The position numbers and the translations under genes were made by a program. From Comamonas testosteroni (GTDB taxonomy: Bacteria > Pseudomonadota > Gammaproteobacteria > Burkholderiales > Burkholderiaceae_C): DNA of 64,000 bases. Location: positions 124,001 to 188,000 of the forward strand of contig NZ_AWOR01000046.1 of the NCBI RefSeq assembly GCF_000761245.1, written 5' to 3'. The notes below the pieces were generated by a model that was not told where the DNA came from, searched no databases, and saw only the letters and a list, made by a program, of their open reading frames with translations. Below, one piece after another: positions 1-9,929 of this stretch (positions within the stretch are counted from its first letter, which is position 1; each line of letters begins with the position of its first letter).

Positions 1-1
1 A

Positions 2-265
2 CAGATGCGTTTTGTCTGGCTCGATGTGGAAGACCGTGAGGATGTAGCCGGCGATCTGGACATAGAAACCTTTCCGTCCATCTTGGTGGCGCAGGGCGAG
101 CAGGCCAGATTCCTGGGGCCTGTGCTTCCGCAGACGGGGGTGCTGGCACGGATGCTGCACTCCCTGCCTGCTGATGCAGCGGCGAGGCCTGCCGATGTGC
201 AGGAGGCTCAGGATTTGCTGCAGCGATTGTTGCGCGCTGATGACCTGCAGGACGTCTTGCGTTGA
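2..265 (+). CDS. Thioredoxin-like protein, 3' part only
   Basis: The reading frame is open at the left edge and ends with TGA at 263-265, so only about the last 87 residues are present. The stretch FVWLDVEDRED followed by DIETFPSILV resembles the second half of a thioredoxin fold, with the cis-proline loop (TFP) before a beta strand. The redox CXXC, if any, lies outside the window. It is followed by the rimP promoter and leader, so it is probably a separate transcription unit. The family call rests on the cis-Pro segment alone; substrate and cell location cannot be read. Confidence 0.6.
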   Translation, partial: QMRFVWLDVEDREDVAGDLDIETFPSILVAQGEQARFLGPVLPQTGVLARMLHSLPADAAARPADVQEAQDLLQRLLRADDLQDVLR

Positions 266-289
266 TCGCAGTTTTATGCGAGACACTTT

Positions 290-318
290 TTGCGAAAACA
301 ATGGTTTGCGGCTACAAT
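290..318 (+). promoter_or_regulatory. Sigma-70-like promoter for the rimP operon
   Basis: TTGCGA (290-295) and TACAAT (313-318) are separated by exactly 17 bases. Transcription would start near 325, only about 10 bases before a strong terminator hairpin. It is the best promoter between the thioredoxin-like gene and rimP. Confidence 0.6.
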
Positions 319-333
319 CACGGCTTCACGACC

Positions 334-365
334 AAACGGGCGGGTACATACCGCCCGTTTTTTTT
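334..365 (+). terminator. Intrinsic terminator in the rimP leader, candidate attenuator
   Basis: A perfect 10-bp stem (AAACGGGCGG at 334-343 with CCGCCCGTTT at 351-360), a 7-base loop and a run of eight T (358-365). It lies downstream of the 290-318 promoter and 80 bases upstream of the rimP start. It could attenuate the operon, or end a very short RNA, as well as stop upstream transcription. A rimP leader attenuator class has been described in proteobacteria; whether this belongs to it needs a covariance search. Confidence 0.75.
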
Positions 366-445
366 GGGCAATTCATGGCGAAACCTGTTTTTGACAGAGC
401 TAAGTCCATGATTTGACAGATTTTTCGGGATTGAACTGAATACAC

Positions 446-1024
446 GTGGCACTACAGCAAATCGTTGAACAAACCGTAACAGGTCTGGGCTATGACCTGG
501 TTGAAATCGAGCGCTCGGCCGGTGGCCTGCTGCGCATCACGATTGATTTGCCTTGGCAGGCGCCGGAGGAAGGTGCGCCTGAGCTGCCCGAGCAGTTCGT
601 GACAGTGGAAGACTGCGAAAAAGTCACGCGCCAGCTTCAGTTTGCGCTGGAAGTCGATGGTGCTGACTACGCCCGCCTGGAGGTCTCTTCCCCAGGCATT
701 GATCGTTTGCTGCGCCATGAGCAGGACTTCATCCGTTTTGAAGGCTCGGAGGTGGATCTGACGCTCAAGGCTCCCATCGGGGCTGCTGGCGGCGACAAGA
801 TCAATGCAAACCGCAAGAAATTTCGTGGCACGCTGGAGCGGACTGAAGAAGGTGGCTGGCAGATCGTCTGGAGCGATGAGCCGCCTCCTAAGCCGGGCGT
901 GCGCGTCAGCAAGAAGCGTGAGCCAGCGCCGTTGAACGCCATGGGCTTTACGCTTGACGAGTTGCGCGAAGCTCGTCTGGCACCGATTGTGAATTTCAAA
1001 GGACGCGCAGCCAAGCCTGAATGA
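446..1024 (+). CDS. rimP: Ribosome maturation factor RimP
   Basis: RimP helps mature the 30S subunit in the cytoplasm. The 192-residue product begins ALQQIVEQTVTGLGYDLVEIE, the usual opening of the family, and carries the SSPGIDRLL segment typical of the N-terminal domain followed by the Sm-like C-terminal domain. It is longer than E. coli RimP because of an insert around residues 110-160 (KINANRKKFRGTLERTEE onwards). The start chosen is GTG at 446. It is first in the rimP-nusA-infB-rbfA-truB-typA order, and the terminator-bearing leader upstream suggests control by attenuation. Confidence 0.93.
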   Translation: MALQQIVEQTVTGLGYDLVEIERSAGGLLRITIDLPWQAPEEGAPELPEQFVTVEDCEKVTRQLQFALEVDGADYARLEVSSPGIDRLLRHEQDFIRFEGSEVDLTLKAPIGAAGGDKINANRKKFRGTLERTEEGGWQIVWSDEPPPKPGVRVSKKREPAPLNAMGFTLDELREARLAPIVNFKGRAAKPE

Positions 1025-1107
1025 GGCAGCTGAAGCGTTGGAATCTTTTGGGGCAAAGAGGTCGCATGCAAATCCTCTTTGTGTGATTGAAATAGGAGAG
1101 TCGTCGC

Positions 1108-2595
1108 ATGAATCGCGAACTGTTGATGTTGGTTGAAGCCATTTCGCGTGAAAAGAACGTGGAGCGCGATGTGGTTTTTGGTGCCGTGGAATCCGCACTG
1201 GCACAGGCCACCAAGAAGCTGTACCAAGGTGAAGTAGACATCCGCGTGTCCATCGATCGCGAAAGCGGCGACTACGACACCTTCCGCCGCTGGGTGGTGG
1301 TGTCTGACGATGCCGGTCTGCAGAACCCCGACGCCGAAGAAATGCTTATGGATGCGGAAGACCGCGTGCCCGGCATTCAAATTGGTGAGTTCATTGAAGA
1401 GCAGATCGAGTCGCTGCCCATCGGTCGTATCGGTGCCATGGCTGCCAAGCAGGTCATCCTGCAGAAGATTCGCGACGCCGAGCGCGAAATGCTGCTCAAC
1501 GAATTCCTGGCCCGTGGCGATAAGATCTTCACCGGTACCGTCAAGCGCATGGACAAGGGCGACATCATTGTCGAATCCGGCCGTGTGGAAGGCCGACTCA
1601 AGCGCGGCGAGATGATCCCCAAGGAAAATCTGCGCAATGGCGACCGCGTGCGCGCCATGATCATGGAAGTCGATGCCACTTTGCGCGGCGCTCCCATCCT
1701 GCTGTCGCGCTCGGCCCCAGAATTCATGGTGGAGTTGTTCCGCAATGAAGTGCCTGAGATCGAGCAAGGCCTGCTGGAGATCAAGAGCTGCGCCCGTGAC
1801 GCAGGCTCTCGTGCCAAGATCGCCGTACTGAGCCACGACAAGCGCGTGGACCCCATCGGCACCTGCGTCGGCGTGCGCGGTACCCGTGTGAACGCCGTGA
1901 CCAACGAGCTGGCCGGCGAGCGTGTGGATATCGTGCTGTGGTCCGAAGACCCCGCTCAGTTCGTGATCGGTGCTCTGGCTCCTGCCAATGTCTCTTCCAT
2001 CGTCGTGGACGAGGAAAAGCACGCCATGGACGTGGTGGTGGACGAGGAAAATCTGGCTATCGCCATCGGTCGCGGTGGTCAGAACGTACGTCTGGCCTCC
2101 GAGCTGACAGGCTGGAAAATCAACATCATGGACGCTGCAGAGTCTGCTCAGAAGCAGGCCGACGAGTCGGCTGTCTCGCGCAAGCTGTTCATGGAAAAGC
2201 TGGATGTGGACGAGGAAATCGCCAACATCCTGATCGAAGAAGGTTTCGAGACCCTGGAAGAAGTGGCCTATGTGCCGCTGCAGGAAATGCTCGAAATCGA
2301 ATCCTTCGACGAAGAGACGGTAAACGAGCTGCGTAGCCGCGCCAAGGATGCACTGCTGAGTCAGGAAATTGCTCGCGAAGAAAATGTGAGCAAGGCATCC
2401 GAGGATCTGGTGTCCCTGGACGGCATGACTGCCGAACTGCTGGACAGGCTGGCGCAAGCTGATGTGCACACCCGTGATGACCTGGCCGACTTGGCAATCG
2501 ATGAGCTGACCGAAATCACCGGTCAGACTGCCGAAGAAGCCAAGGCCTTGATCATGAAGGCGCGTGAGCACTGGTTTACCGATGGGCAAGAGTAA
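1108..2595 (+). CDS. nusA: Transcription termination/antitermination factor NusA
   Basis: NusA binds RNA polymerase and nascent RNA and tunes pausing, termination and antitermination. The 495 residues match the enterobacterial length: N-terminal polymerase-binding domain (about 1-130), S1 domain (about 135-200, around [16 protein letters not shown]), two KH domains (about 230-345, including [18 protein letters not shown]) and two acidic C-terminal repeats (about 365-490). GGAGAG sits 9 bases upstream of the ATG. It lies 83 bases after rimP and 23 bases before infB, the conserved operon order. Confidence 0.97.
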   Translation: MNRELLMLVEAISREKNVERDVVFGAVESALAQATKKLYQGEVDIRVSIDRESGDYDTFRRWVVVSDDAGLQNPDAEEMLMDAEDRVPGIQIGEFIEEQIESLPIGRIGAMAAKQVILQKIRDAEREMLLNEFLARGDKIFTGTVKRMDKGDIIVESGRVEGRLKRGEMIPKENLRNGDRVRAMIMEVDATLRGAPILLSRSAPEFMVELFRNEVPEIEQGLLEIKSCARDAGSRAKIAVLSHDKRVDPIGTCVGVRGTRVNAVTNELAGERVDIVLWSEDPAQFVIGALAPANVSSIVVDEEKHAMDVVVDEENLAIAIGRGGQNVRLASELTGWKINIMDAAESAQKQADESAVSRKLFMEKLDVDEEIANILIEEGFETLEEVAYVPLQEMLEIESFDEETVNELRSRAKDALLSQEIAREENVSKASEDLVSLDGMTAELLDRLAQADVHTRDDLADLAIDELTEITGQTAEEAKALIMKAREHWFTDGQE

Positions 2596-2618
2596 GGTCA
2601 GGGAGGTACAGAGCATTT

Positions 2619-5453
2619 ATGTCGAGTAATACGGTTGCAGAATTTGCGAAAGAGCGCAACACGACCCCTGATACCTTGCTGCAGCAGCTCAAGGCCGCCG
2701 GGGTTGACAAGGCCAATGCCGCTGATGCGCTGACCGAAGGTGACAAGCAGCGTTTGCTGTCTCACCTGCAGGCAAGCCATGGCAGCGGTGCCAAGAAGAT
2801 CACGCTGACCAAGAAGTCCACCAGCGAAATCAAGCAGGCGGATTCATCGGGCCGTGCCCGTACGATTCAGGTGGAAGTGCGCAAGAAGCGCACTTTCGTG
2901 AAGCGGGAAGACACTCCCGCCGAGGCTCAGGCCAATGCGGAAAGCATGGCTAAGGCTGTGCAGGAGCGTGCCGCTAGTCAAGAGCTGGTACGCCGTGAAG
3001 AAGATGCTCGCCGCGAGGTTGAGCTGTTGAGCCATCAGGAAGAACAATTGGCCAAGGAACGTCAAGAGCGCGAAGAGCGCGAGCGCCGCGAGCGCGAAGC
3101 CGAAGAACGTGCTGCAGCTTATGCAGCCGCGGAAGTCGCCAAGGTGGCTGAAGCCAAGGCGGCAAAGGAAGAGGAAAAGCGCGAGCACGCCGCAGGCGCT
3201 GCTGCACGTGCAGCGGCCCAGGCCGAGGCACGCGCCAAGGCGGAATCAGAATCCCAGGCCAAGGCTGCTGAAGAAGCCAGCCGTGCCAAGGATCTGGATG
3301 AACGCCGCCGCAAGGCCCTGGCCGAGGCGGAAGCCATCCGCGCCATGATGGCTGCGCCCAAGAAAGTGCTGGTCGCCAAGAAGCCCGAGGAGCCCAAGAA
3401 GGCTGCTCCGGTCGCTGCGGATGCCAAGAAGCCTGTTGCCGCCAAGGATGGCAACAAGCCTGCAGGCAGCGCTGGTGCAGCCAACGCTGGTGGTGGCGCC
3501 CGTCCCGGCAAGGAAGTCAAGTCTGCAAAGCTGTCTTCGAGCTGGTCCAACGATGCGGCCAAGAAGAAGGAAATCAAGACCCGTGGCGACAGCTCCGGTG
3601 GCGTCGCTGGCCGCTCCAACTGGCGCGGCGGTCCCAGGGGGGGCCGTCGTGGCAATGACCGTCACGAGCAGCAACAGCAGCAGGCTCCCGAGTTCCGTCA
3701 GCTGGAGATCTCGGTGCCCGAGACCATCACCGTGGCCGAACTGGCCCACAAGATGGCCATCAAGGCATCCGAGCTGATCAAGGTGCTGATGAAGATGGGC
3801 CAGATGGTCACCATCAACCAGCCGCTGGACCAGGACACCGCCATGATCGTGGTGGAAGAAATGGGCCACACTGCGAAGGTGGCTGCGCTGGACGATCCCG
3901 AAGCCTTCACTGCCGAGGAAGTCTCCAACGCCGAAGCCGAGCAACTGCCCCGCGCTCCTGTGGTGACCGTCATGGGTCACGTGGACCACGGCAAGACCTC
4001 GCTGCTGGACTACATCCGTCGCACCAAGGTGGCGTCGGGCGAAGCCGGCGGCATCACGCAGCACATCGGTGCCTACCATGTGAAGACGCCTCGCGGCATC
4101 ATCACCTTCCTGGACACCCCCGGTCACGAGGCCTTCACGGCCATGCGTGCTCGCGGTGCCAAGTCCACCGACATCGTGATTCTGGTGGCTGCTGCCGACG
4201 ACGGCGTCATGCCCCAGACCAAGGAAGCCATCAAGCACGCCAAGGCGGCTGGTGTTCCTATCGTGGTGGCCATCACCAAGGCCGACAAGCCCGAAGCCAA
4301 CCCCGACCGCGTCAAGCAGGAGCTGGTCGTGGAAGAGGTGCTGCCCGAAGAGTACGGCGGTGATTCTCCCTTCGTGGCCGTGTCCTCCAAGACTGGCCAG
4401 GGCATCGACGAGCTGCTGGAGCAAGTGCTGCTGCAGGCCGAAGTGCTGGAGCTCAAGGCGCCGGTGGAAGCCGCTGCCAAGGGTATCGTGATCGAAGCCC
4501 AGCTGGACAAGGGCCGTGGTACCGTGGCTACGGTGCTGGTGCAGTCCGGTACGCTGAAGGTCGGCGATGTGGTGCTGGCGGGTCAGACCTATGGCCGCGT
4601 GCGAGCCATGCTCGACGAAGACGGCAAGCAGACCAAGGAAGCCGGTCCTTCCATCCCTGTCGAGATTCAGGGTCTGAACGAAGTGCCTATGGCAGGTGAT
4701 GACTTCATGGTGCTGAGCGACGAACGTCGTGCCCGTGAAATTGCCACTTACCGTGCCGGCAAGTTCCGCCACACCAAGCTGGCCAAGCAACAAGCCGCCA
4801 AGCTGGAAAACATGTTCGCCGAAATGACTGCTGGCGATGTGCAGACACTGCCCATCATCATCAAGGCCGACATGCAAGGTTCGCAGGAAGCGCTGGCAGC
4901 ATCGCTGCTCAAGCTGTCGACGGACGAAATCAAGGTCCAGCTGGTGTACTCCGGCGTGGGCGGTATTTCCGAGTCCGACGTCAACCTGGCACTGGCTTCC
5001 AAGGCCATCATCATCGGCTTCAACGTGCGTGCGGATGCTCAGGCCCGCAAGACGGCCGAAGGCAACGATGTCGACGTTCGCTACTACAACATCATCTACG
5101 ACGCCGTGGATGAGGTGAAGGCTGCGATGTCCGGCATGCTGGCTCCCGAGAAGCGCGAAGAGATCATCGGTATGGCCGAGATCCGTACCGTGTTCGTGGC
5201 GACGAAGATCGGCACCATTGCCGGCTCGTACATCACGCAAGGTCACGTCACCCGCAACGCACACTTCCGTCTGCTGCGCGACAACGTGGTCATCTACACG
5301 GGCGAGATCGAGTCGCTGCGCCGCCTCAAGGACGATGTCAAGGAAGTCAAGGAAGGCTTCGAGTGCGGTATCAAGCTGCGCAACTACAACGACATCAAGG
5401 AAGGCGACGTGCTGGAAGTCTTCGAGATCAAGGAAATCGCTCGTACGCTGTAA
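2619..5453 (+). CDS. infB: Translation initiation factor IF-2
   Basis: IF-2 is the GTPase that brings fMet-tRNA to the 30S subunit and promotes subunit joining. The product has 944 residues: an N-terminal IF2N module, a long charged, probably coiled Glu/Arg/Ala stretch (about 110-240), a Gly/Lys-rich linker, a second IF2N-type module (about 365-420), then the G domain with the P-loop GHVDHGKTS near residue 455, DTPGHEAF and the TKAD specificity motif, and the beta-barrel and fMet-tRNA-binding C-terminal domains. A strong GGGAGG site precedes the ATG. The length fits betaproteobacterial IF-2. Confidence 0.98.
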   Translation: MSSNTVAEFAKERNTTPDTLLQQLKAAGVDKANAADALTEGDKQRLLSHLQASHGSGAKKITLTKKSTSEIKQADSSGRARTIQVEVRKKRTFVKREDTPAEAQANAESMAKAVQERAASQELVRREEDARREVELLSHQEEQLAKERQEREERERREREAEERAAAYAAAEVAKVAEAKAAKEEEKREHAAGAAARAAAQAEARAKAESESQAKAAEEASRAKDLDERRRKALAEAEAIRAMMAAPKKVLVAKKPEEPKKAAPVAADAKKPVAAKDGNKPAGSAGAANAGGGARPGKEVKSAKLSSSWSNDAAKKKEIKTRGDSSGGVAGRSNWRGGPRGGRRGNDRHEQQQQQAPEFRQLEISVPETITVAELAHKMAIKASELIKVLMKMGQMVTINQPLDQDTAMIVVEEMGHTAKVAALDDPEAFTAEEVSNAEAEQLPRAPVVTVMGHVDHGKTSLLDYIRRTKVASGEAGGITQHIGAYHVKTPRGIITFLDTPGHEAFTAMRARGAKSTDIVILVAAADDGVMPQTKEAIKHAKAAGVPIVVAITKADKPEANPDRVKQELVVEEVLPEEYGGDSPFVAVSSKTGQGIDELLEQVLLQAEVLELKAPVEAAAKGIVIEAQLDKGRGTVATVLVQSGTLKVGDVVLAGQTYGRVRAMLDEDGKQTKEAGPSIPVEIQGLNEVPMAGDDFMVLSDERRAREIATYRAGKFRHTKLAKQQAAKLENMFAEMTAGDVQTLPIIIKADMQGSQEALAASLLKLSTDEIKVQLVYSGVGGISESDVNLALASKAIIIGFNVRADAQARKTAEGNDVDVRYYNIIYDAVDEVKAAMSGMLAPEKREEIIGMAEIRTVFVATKIGTIAGSYITQGHVTRNAHFRLLRDNVVIYTGEIESLRRLKDDVKEVKEGFECGIKLRNYNDIKEGDVLEVFEIKEIARTL

Positions 5454-5512
5454 AAGCAATAGCTGCTAGCGCCTGTTGCGCAAGGGTTTGAGGCTGAAAA
5501 CGCCTTGAACTC
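5454..5512 (+). repeat. Dispersed ~55-bp repeat, copy R1
   Basis: Between infB and rbfA. It begins AAAGCAATAGCTGCTAGCGC and runs through TTTGAGGCTGAAAACGCC. The shared core is ATAGCT, a GCGC-type element, CTTG or CCTG, a variable centre and a TTGAGGC-like end. Related copies are at 9861, 34865 (weak), 50079, 53097 and 61125. Confidence 0.6.
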
Positions 5513-5548
5513 CTTGTGCAGCAAGCGCAAATAGCTCCTTTTTTATTC

Positions 5549-5926
5549 ATGGCAACCAAACGCAAATCTGCTGCTCCCAATCGCAGCTTCAAAGTTTCCG
5601 ACCAGATCCAGCGTGATCTGTCGGAGCTGATCGCCCGCGAGTTGAAGGACCCGCGCGTCGGCATGGTCACGCTGCAAGGCGTGGAGGTGACTCCTGACTA
5701 TGCCCACGCCAAGGTGTTCTTCAGCGTGCTCGTCGGCGATCCCGAAGTGACGCTGGCTGCACTCAATCAGGCCGCAGGCTTTCTGCGCAACGGCCTGTTC
5801 AAGCGTCTGCACATTCATACCGTGCCCACGCTGCATTTCGTCTACGACCGCACTACAGAGCGCGCTGCCGACATGAACGCCTTGATCGCCAAGGCTGTGG
5901 CGTCGCGCGGACCCGAACAGGAATAA
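5549..5926 (+). CDS. rbfA: Ribosome-binding factor A
   Basis: RbfA is a KH-fold protein needed for late 16S rRNA processing and 30S maturation. The 125-residue product starts [20 protein letters not shown] and contains the family segments [12 protein letters not shown] and [13 protein letters not shown] chose ATG 5549; an in-frame GTG at 5516 would add residues not seen in the family and has no ribosome site. The Shine-Dalgarno before 5549 is weak, and the upstream spacer is mostly the dispersed repeat, so coupling to infB is uncertain. truB follows after 4 bases. Confidence 0.93.
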   Translation: MATKRKSAAPNRSFKVSDQIQRDLSELIARELKDPRVGMVTLQGVEVTPDYAHAKVFFSVLVGDPEVTLAALNQAAGFLRNGLFKRLHIHTVPTLHFVYDRTTERAADMNALIAKAVASRGPEQE

Positions 5927-5930
5927 GCAC

Positions 5931-6923
5931 ATGAACGCCCCTCGCACCCGGGTGCAGCGGCGCCCTGTGCATGGGGTGTTGCTGCTCGATAAACCGCTGG
6001 GCTGGTCCAGCAACGATATCTTGCAGAAGGTCAAGTGGCTGCTGCGCGCCGAAAAGGCCGGGCATACAGGCACGCTTGATCCACTGGCCAGTGGCGTGCT
6101 GCCGCTGTGTTTCGGCGCTGCCACCAAATTCAGTCAGCTTCAGCTCGAAGCCGAGAAAACCTACGAAGCCATTGCCCGCCTGGGCCAGACCACGACCACG
6201 GCCGATGCCGAGGGCGATGTGGTGCTGGAGCGTGCCGTCGATCTGGCCGCCATCACGCCCGAGCGCCTGGCGCAGGTGCAGGCGCAGTTCACGGGCGACA
6301 TCCAGCAGGTGCCGCCCATGCACAGTGCGCTGAAGAAGGACGGCAAGGCACTCTATGAATACGCCCGTGCGGGCGTGGAAGTGGAGCGCCCTGCACGCGA
6401 TGTCACCATTCATGCATTGGAGCTGACGCTGGTGCAGGACGATCAAGGGCATCCAGCCATCAAGATGAGAGTGACCTGCAGCAAGGGCACTTACATCCGC
6501 ACATTGGGCGAAGACGTGGGCGAGGCCTTGGGCTGTGGCGCCCATTTGCGTTTTCTGCGCCGTGTGGAAACCGGCGGTCTTGAAGTGTCGCGCTGCGTGA
6601 CGCTGCAGGCGCTGGAAGCCATGAACGATGAAGAGCGCGTTGCACAGGTCCTGCCTGTGGATACCCTGCTGCATCGTCATGCCGTCGTCACCTTGGGTGA
6701 ACAGGATGCAGGTCGCTTTCTATCAGGCTTGCGCCGTCGAGGGTCTTGGGCTGATGCCCCGGCCGTGGCGGTGTATGGTGAGCGCCCGCATGCCCTTTTA
6801 GGGGTAGGCCGTGTGGCGAGCGGGGAGTTGATCCCCGAGCGCCTGCTCAGTCCGCTAGAAATTCAACAAATTTTGGAAGGAACGCCGCGTCCACAAGCAA
6901 GCGGCATTTTGGAAACATTATGA
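5931..6923 (+). CDS. truB: tRNA pseudouridine(55) synthase TruB
   Basis: TruB makes pseudouridine 55 in the T-loop of most tRNAs. The 330-residue protein shows the substrate loop [15 protein letters not shown] and the catalytic motif [15 protein letters not shown], with the nucleophile at Asp50, then the KGTYIRTL segment and a C-terminal extension as in other proteobacterial TruB. It starts 4 bases after rbfA, and its TGA overlaps the typA start (ATGA at 6920-6923), so translation of typA is probably coupled. Confidence 0.97.
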   Translation: MNAPRTRVQRRPVHGVLLLDKPLGWSSNDILQKVKWLLRAEKAGHTGTLDPLASGVLPLCFGAATKFSQLQLEAEKTYEAIARLGQTTTTADAEGDVVLERAVDLAAITPERLAQVQAQFTGDIQQVPPMHSALKKDGKALYEYARAGVEVERPARDVTIHALELTLVQDDQGHPAIKMRVTCSKGTYIRTLGEDVGEALGCGAHLRFLRRVETGGLEVSRCVTLQALEAMNDEERVAQVLPVDTLLHRHAVVTLGEQDAGRFLSGLRRRGSWADAPAVAVYGERPHALLGVGRVASGELIPERLLSPLEIQQILEGTPRPQASGILETL

Positions 6924-8746
6924 GCAAACAAATCCGCAACATTGCGATCATCGCGCACGTTGACCACGGTAAGACCACCATGGTGGACCAGCTGCTGCGC
7001 CAGTCCGGCACTTTTGCCGAGCACGAAAAAGTCGTCGACACCGTGATGGACAACCATGCCATCGAACGTGAGCGCGGCATCACCATTCTGGCCAAGAACT
7101 GCGCCGTGTCCTGGAAGGACACCCACATCAACATTCTCGACACGCCCGGTCACGCGGACTTCGGCGGCGAAGTGGAACGTGCCCTGTCCATGGTCGACGG
7201 CGTGGTGCTGCTGATCGATGCGCAGGAAGGCCCCATGCCCCAGACGCGCTTCGTGACCAAGAAGGCTCTGGCCCTGGGTCTGCGCCCCATCGTGGTGGTG
7301 AACAAGGTGGACAAGCCCGGTGCCAACCCCGACAAGGTGATCAACGCCGCTTTCGACCTGTTCGACAAGCTGGGCGCCACCGACGAGCAGCTGGACTTCC
7401 CCGTGGTCTACGCCTCCGGCATCAACGGCTGGTCTTCCAAGGAAGAGGGCGAGCCCGGTGCCAAGTGGGGTGAGGACATGTCCGCCCTGTTCGACACCAT
7501 CCTGGCTCACGTGCCTGCCGTGCAGGGCGACGCCAACGCTCCCCTGCAGCTGCAGGTTTCCGCTCTGGACTACTCCACCTTCGTGGGTCGTATCGGCGTG
7601 GGCCGCATCACCCAGGGCACGCTCAAGCCCGGTCAGCAAGTGGCTGTGATGGCCGGCCCTGATGGCAAGAGCTACAGCGGCAAGATCAACCAGGTGCATA
7701 CCTTCCAGGGTATCGATCGCGTGCAGGCCACCGAAGCCGGTCCTTCCGAGATCGTGCTGATCAGCGGTATCGAAAACATCGGTATCGGCGAAACCGTCAC
7801 CGACCCGATCAATCCCCAGCCTCTGCCCATGCTGAAGATTGACGAGCCCACCCTGACCATGAACTTCTGCGTGAACACCTCGCCCCTGGCAGGTCGTGAA
7901 GGCAAGTTCGTGACCAGCCGCCAGATCTGGGACCGTCTGCAAAAGGAACTGCGCTCCAACGTGGCTCTGCGCGTCAAGGAAACCGACGAAGACGGTATCT
8001 TTGAAGTCTCCGGCCGTGGTGAACTGCACCTGACCATCTTGCTGGAAGAAATGCGTCGCGAAGGCTACGAGCTGGCCGTGTCCAAGCCCCGCGTCGTGAT
8101 GCAGATGATCGACGGCGAAAAGCACGAGCCTATCGAGCTGGTGACGGCCGACATCGAAGAAGGCCACCAGGGCGGCGTGATGCAGGCACTGGGCGAGCGC
8201 AAGGGCGAGCTGGTGAACATGGAACCCGATGGCCGCGGTCGCGTCCGTCTGGAATACCGTATCCCTGCCCGCGGCCTGATCGGTTTCACCAACGAATTCC
8301 TGAACCTGACACGTGGCTCCGGCCTGATCGCCAACATCTTCGACAGCTATGAACCCCATAAGGGCGACATCGGCGGCCGCAAGAACGGCGTGCTGATCTC
8401 CATGGACGACGGTGAAATCTTCACCTACGCCCTGGGCAAGCTGGACGACCGCGGCCGCATGTTCGTGAAGGCCGGCGACCCTGTGTACGAAGGCATGATC
8501 ATCGGCATCCACAGCCGCGACAATGACCTGGTGGTGAACGCCACGCGTACCAAGCAGCTGACCAACTTCCGCGTCAGCGGCAAGGAAGATGCAATCAAGA
8601 TCACGCCTCCCATCGACCTGTCGCTGGAATATGGTGTGGAATTCATCGAAGACGACGAGCTGCTGGAAATCACCCCCACCAGCCTGCGCGTGCGCAAGCG
8701 TCACCTGAAGGAGCACGATCGCAAGCGTGCTTCGCGTGATGCGTAA
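6920..8746 (+). CDS. typA: Ribosome-associated GTPase TypA/BipA
   Basis: TypA/BipA is a translational GTPase that binds the 70S ribosome and affects assembly and stress responses. At 608 residues it has the usual length, with P-loop HVDHGKTT near residue 15, effector segment [18 protein letters not shown], the NKVD motif, EF-G-like domains II, III and V and the TypA-specific C-terminal domain ([15 protein letters not shown]). It overlaps truB by 4 bases and is followed 24 bases later by a strong bidirectional terminator that closes the cluster. Confidence 0.97.
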   Translation: MSKQIRNIAIIAHVDHGKTTMVDQLLRQSGTFAEHEKVVDTVMDNHAIERERGITILAKNCAVSWKDTHINILDTPGHADFGGEVERALSMVDGVVLLIDAQEGPMPQTRFVTKKALALGLRPIVVVNKVDKPGANPDKVINAAFDLFDKLGATDEQLDFPVVYASGINGWSSKEEGEPGAKWGEDMSALFDTILAHVPAVQGDANAPLQLQVSALDYSTFVGRIGVGRITQGTLKPGQQVAVMAGPDGKSYSGKINQVHTFQGIDRVQATEAGPSEIVLISGIENIGIGETVTDPINPQPLPMLKIDEPTLTMNFCVNTSPLAGREGKFVTSRQIWDRLQKELRSNVALRVKETDEDGIFEVSGRGELHLTILLEEMRREGYELAVSKPRVVMQMIDGEKHEPIELVTADIEEGHQGGVMQALGERKGELVNMEPDGRGRVRLEYRIPARGLIGFTNEFLNLTRGSGLIANIFDSYEPHKGDIGGRKNGVLISMDDGEIFTYALGKLDDRGRMFVKAGDPVYEGMIIGIHSRDNDLVVNATRTKQLTNFRVSGKEDAIKITPPIDLSLEYGVEFIEDDELLEITPTSLRVRKRHLKEHDRKRASRDA

Positions 8747-8770
8747 TTCACAAGCCCAGGCTGTGAATCC

Positions 8771-8798
8771 AAAAAAAGGCCCTTCGGGGCCTTTTTTT
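8771..8798. terminator. Bidirectional terminator between typA and the LysR gene
   Basis: A 12-bp stem, AAAAAAAGGCCC / GGGCCTTTTTTT, around a TTCG loop. It has a T-run on both strands, so it serves typA on plus and the convergent LysR gene on minus. Confidence 0.92.
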
Positions 8799-8865
8799 AT
8801 TATCCCCAGGCCGTCCAAAGGCAAGAGGCGGCAACACGCAGCGGGCGAGCGTGGGACATCACTTT

Positions 8866-9771
8866 TCATGCCTGTGCTGCCAGCTCGCAAACCTGCTGCA
8901 CCAGCCACTGCGCCATGGGCGAAAGGCTGCGCCCGCGCTGCCAGACCACGCCATAGCTCGAAGTCATGGCCGGCACCTGTCGCACCCTCACGGCCTGTAG
9001 CTGTCCGCCTTGGAGCCAAGGACGCACCGCAGGTTCGATGGCGGCCAGCACGGTATCGGTGTGCAGCGTCAGCTGGATCAGGCTGTTGACATCGTCGCAC
9101 TCCACCGCCAGCAGATTCTTGTCATGGTCCAGCTGCAACTGGGCGCATAAGGCATCGCGCACGGTTCGGGGCAGACGCACGGCAGCCAGGCCATGGGCAT
9201 GCAAATGGGCCAGCGTGAAATCGGTTTGCGCGGACTGCAGCAGCGGATGGCCGCTGCGCACATACAGGCCGCCGGGCTGGGTGGGCAGGGCGCGTACCGT
9301 GCAGTCGCTGCCAGCGGGCAGCTCACGGGTTTCGGCCACGAAGAATTCGATCTCATCGTCCTTGAGGCGCTGCAGCAATTGTTGCCAGTTCCCCATGATG
9401 GCGCGCACATGTACTGCAGCAAAGGCTTTACGGGCCTGTTGCAGCAGTGGCGGCAGCAGGAACTGAGCCGGAAACGGGCCAAAGCCGCAGGCCGTGTCCC
9501 CCATCTGCCGATCTCGATAGAGCTGCACATCGCGTTGCAGATTGCGGCTTTGGCGCACCAGCTCACGGGCGCGCTCCAGCACAAACTGGCCAGCTGCCGT
9601 GGGGCGAACCTCTCCCGCACCGCGCTCGAAGAGCTTCATCGCAAATTCCTCCTCTGCTGCCTGCACGCTGCGCGTCAGTGCGGGCTGGCTCAGATGCAGC
9701 TGCTCGGCTGCACGAGCGTAATTGGCCTTGTCGGCCAGCATGACCAGATGCTGCAGTCGGCGTATGTCCAT
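8866..9771 (-). CDS. LysR-type regulator, probably of the divergent alkylsulfatase (SdsB-like)
   Basis: A 301-residue LysR-type regulator. The N-terminal winged helix-turn-helix is clear (DIRRLQHLVMLADKANYARA then LHLSQPALTRSVQAAE), followed by an alpha/beta effector-binding domain. The promoter-proximal space holds ATGCATTG palindromes (9783-9826) of the kind LysR dimers bind. It is transcribed away from an SdsA-type alkylsulfatase gene; in Pseudomonas a LysR regulator, SdsB, activates sdsA, so the same job is inferred here. The effector is unknown. Confidence 0.88.
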   Translation of the reverse strand: MDIRRLQHLVMLADKANYARAAEQLHLSQPALTRSVQAAEEEFAMKLFERGAGEVRPTAAGQFVLERARELVRQSRNLQRDVQLYRDRQMGDTACGFGPFPAQFLLPPLLQQARKAFAAVHVRAIMGNWQQLLQRLKDDEIEFFVAETRELPAGSDCTVRALPTQPGGLYVRSGHPLLQSAQTDFTLAHLHAHGLAAVRLPRTVRDALCAQLQLDHDKNLLAVECDDVNSLIQLTLHTDTVLAAIEPAVRPWLQGGQLQAVRVRQVPAMTSSYGVVWQRGRSLSPMAQWLVQQVCELAAQA

Positions 9772-9782
9772 AGCGATGAGTT

Positions 9783-9826
9783 CAATGCATTGAAATTTCT
9801 CAGACTATGCATTGGACGCAATGCAT
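9783..9826. promoter_or_regulatory. Palindromic operator candidates in the LysR/alkylsulfatase divergent region
   Basis: CAATGCATTG (9783-9792) is a perfect palindrome. ATGCATTG (9807-9814), GACG and CAATGCAT (9819-9826) form a second, 8+8 dyad with the same half-site. The first dyad starts about 12 bases upstream of the LysR ATG, so it could also serve autorepression. Confidence 0.55.
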
Positions 9827-9860
9827 GGCGCTGCCCAGAATGTGACAGCAGCCTCGGTGG

Positions 9861-9920
9861 ATTTGACGTCTTTTGGGGCTCTGACGTAGATCCATCAGGC
9901 GCTGACAGCTATAACAAAAG
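9861..9920 (-). repeat. Dispersed ~55-bp repeat, copy R2
   Basis: On the minus strand the stretch reads TTATAGCTGTCAGCGCCTGA followed by a TCAGAGCCCC-type end, matching the repeat core. It fills the space just upstream of the alkylsulfatase ribosome site (AAAGGAG), so it would lie in that gene's 5' leader. Confidence 0.55.
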
Positions 9921-9929
9921 GAGACATAT

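Noticed and set aside
667-2616. Long open frame (about 650 codons) on the minus strand over nusA
   Set aside because: It mirrors nusA and rimP codon bias in a GC-rich genome, has no ribosome site and no domain; the plus-strand genes are unmistakable.
6863-9100. Open frame of about 745 codons on minus over typA
   Set aside because: Shadow of typA; no family features and it would cross a strong terminator.
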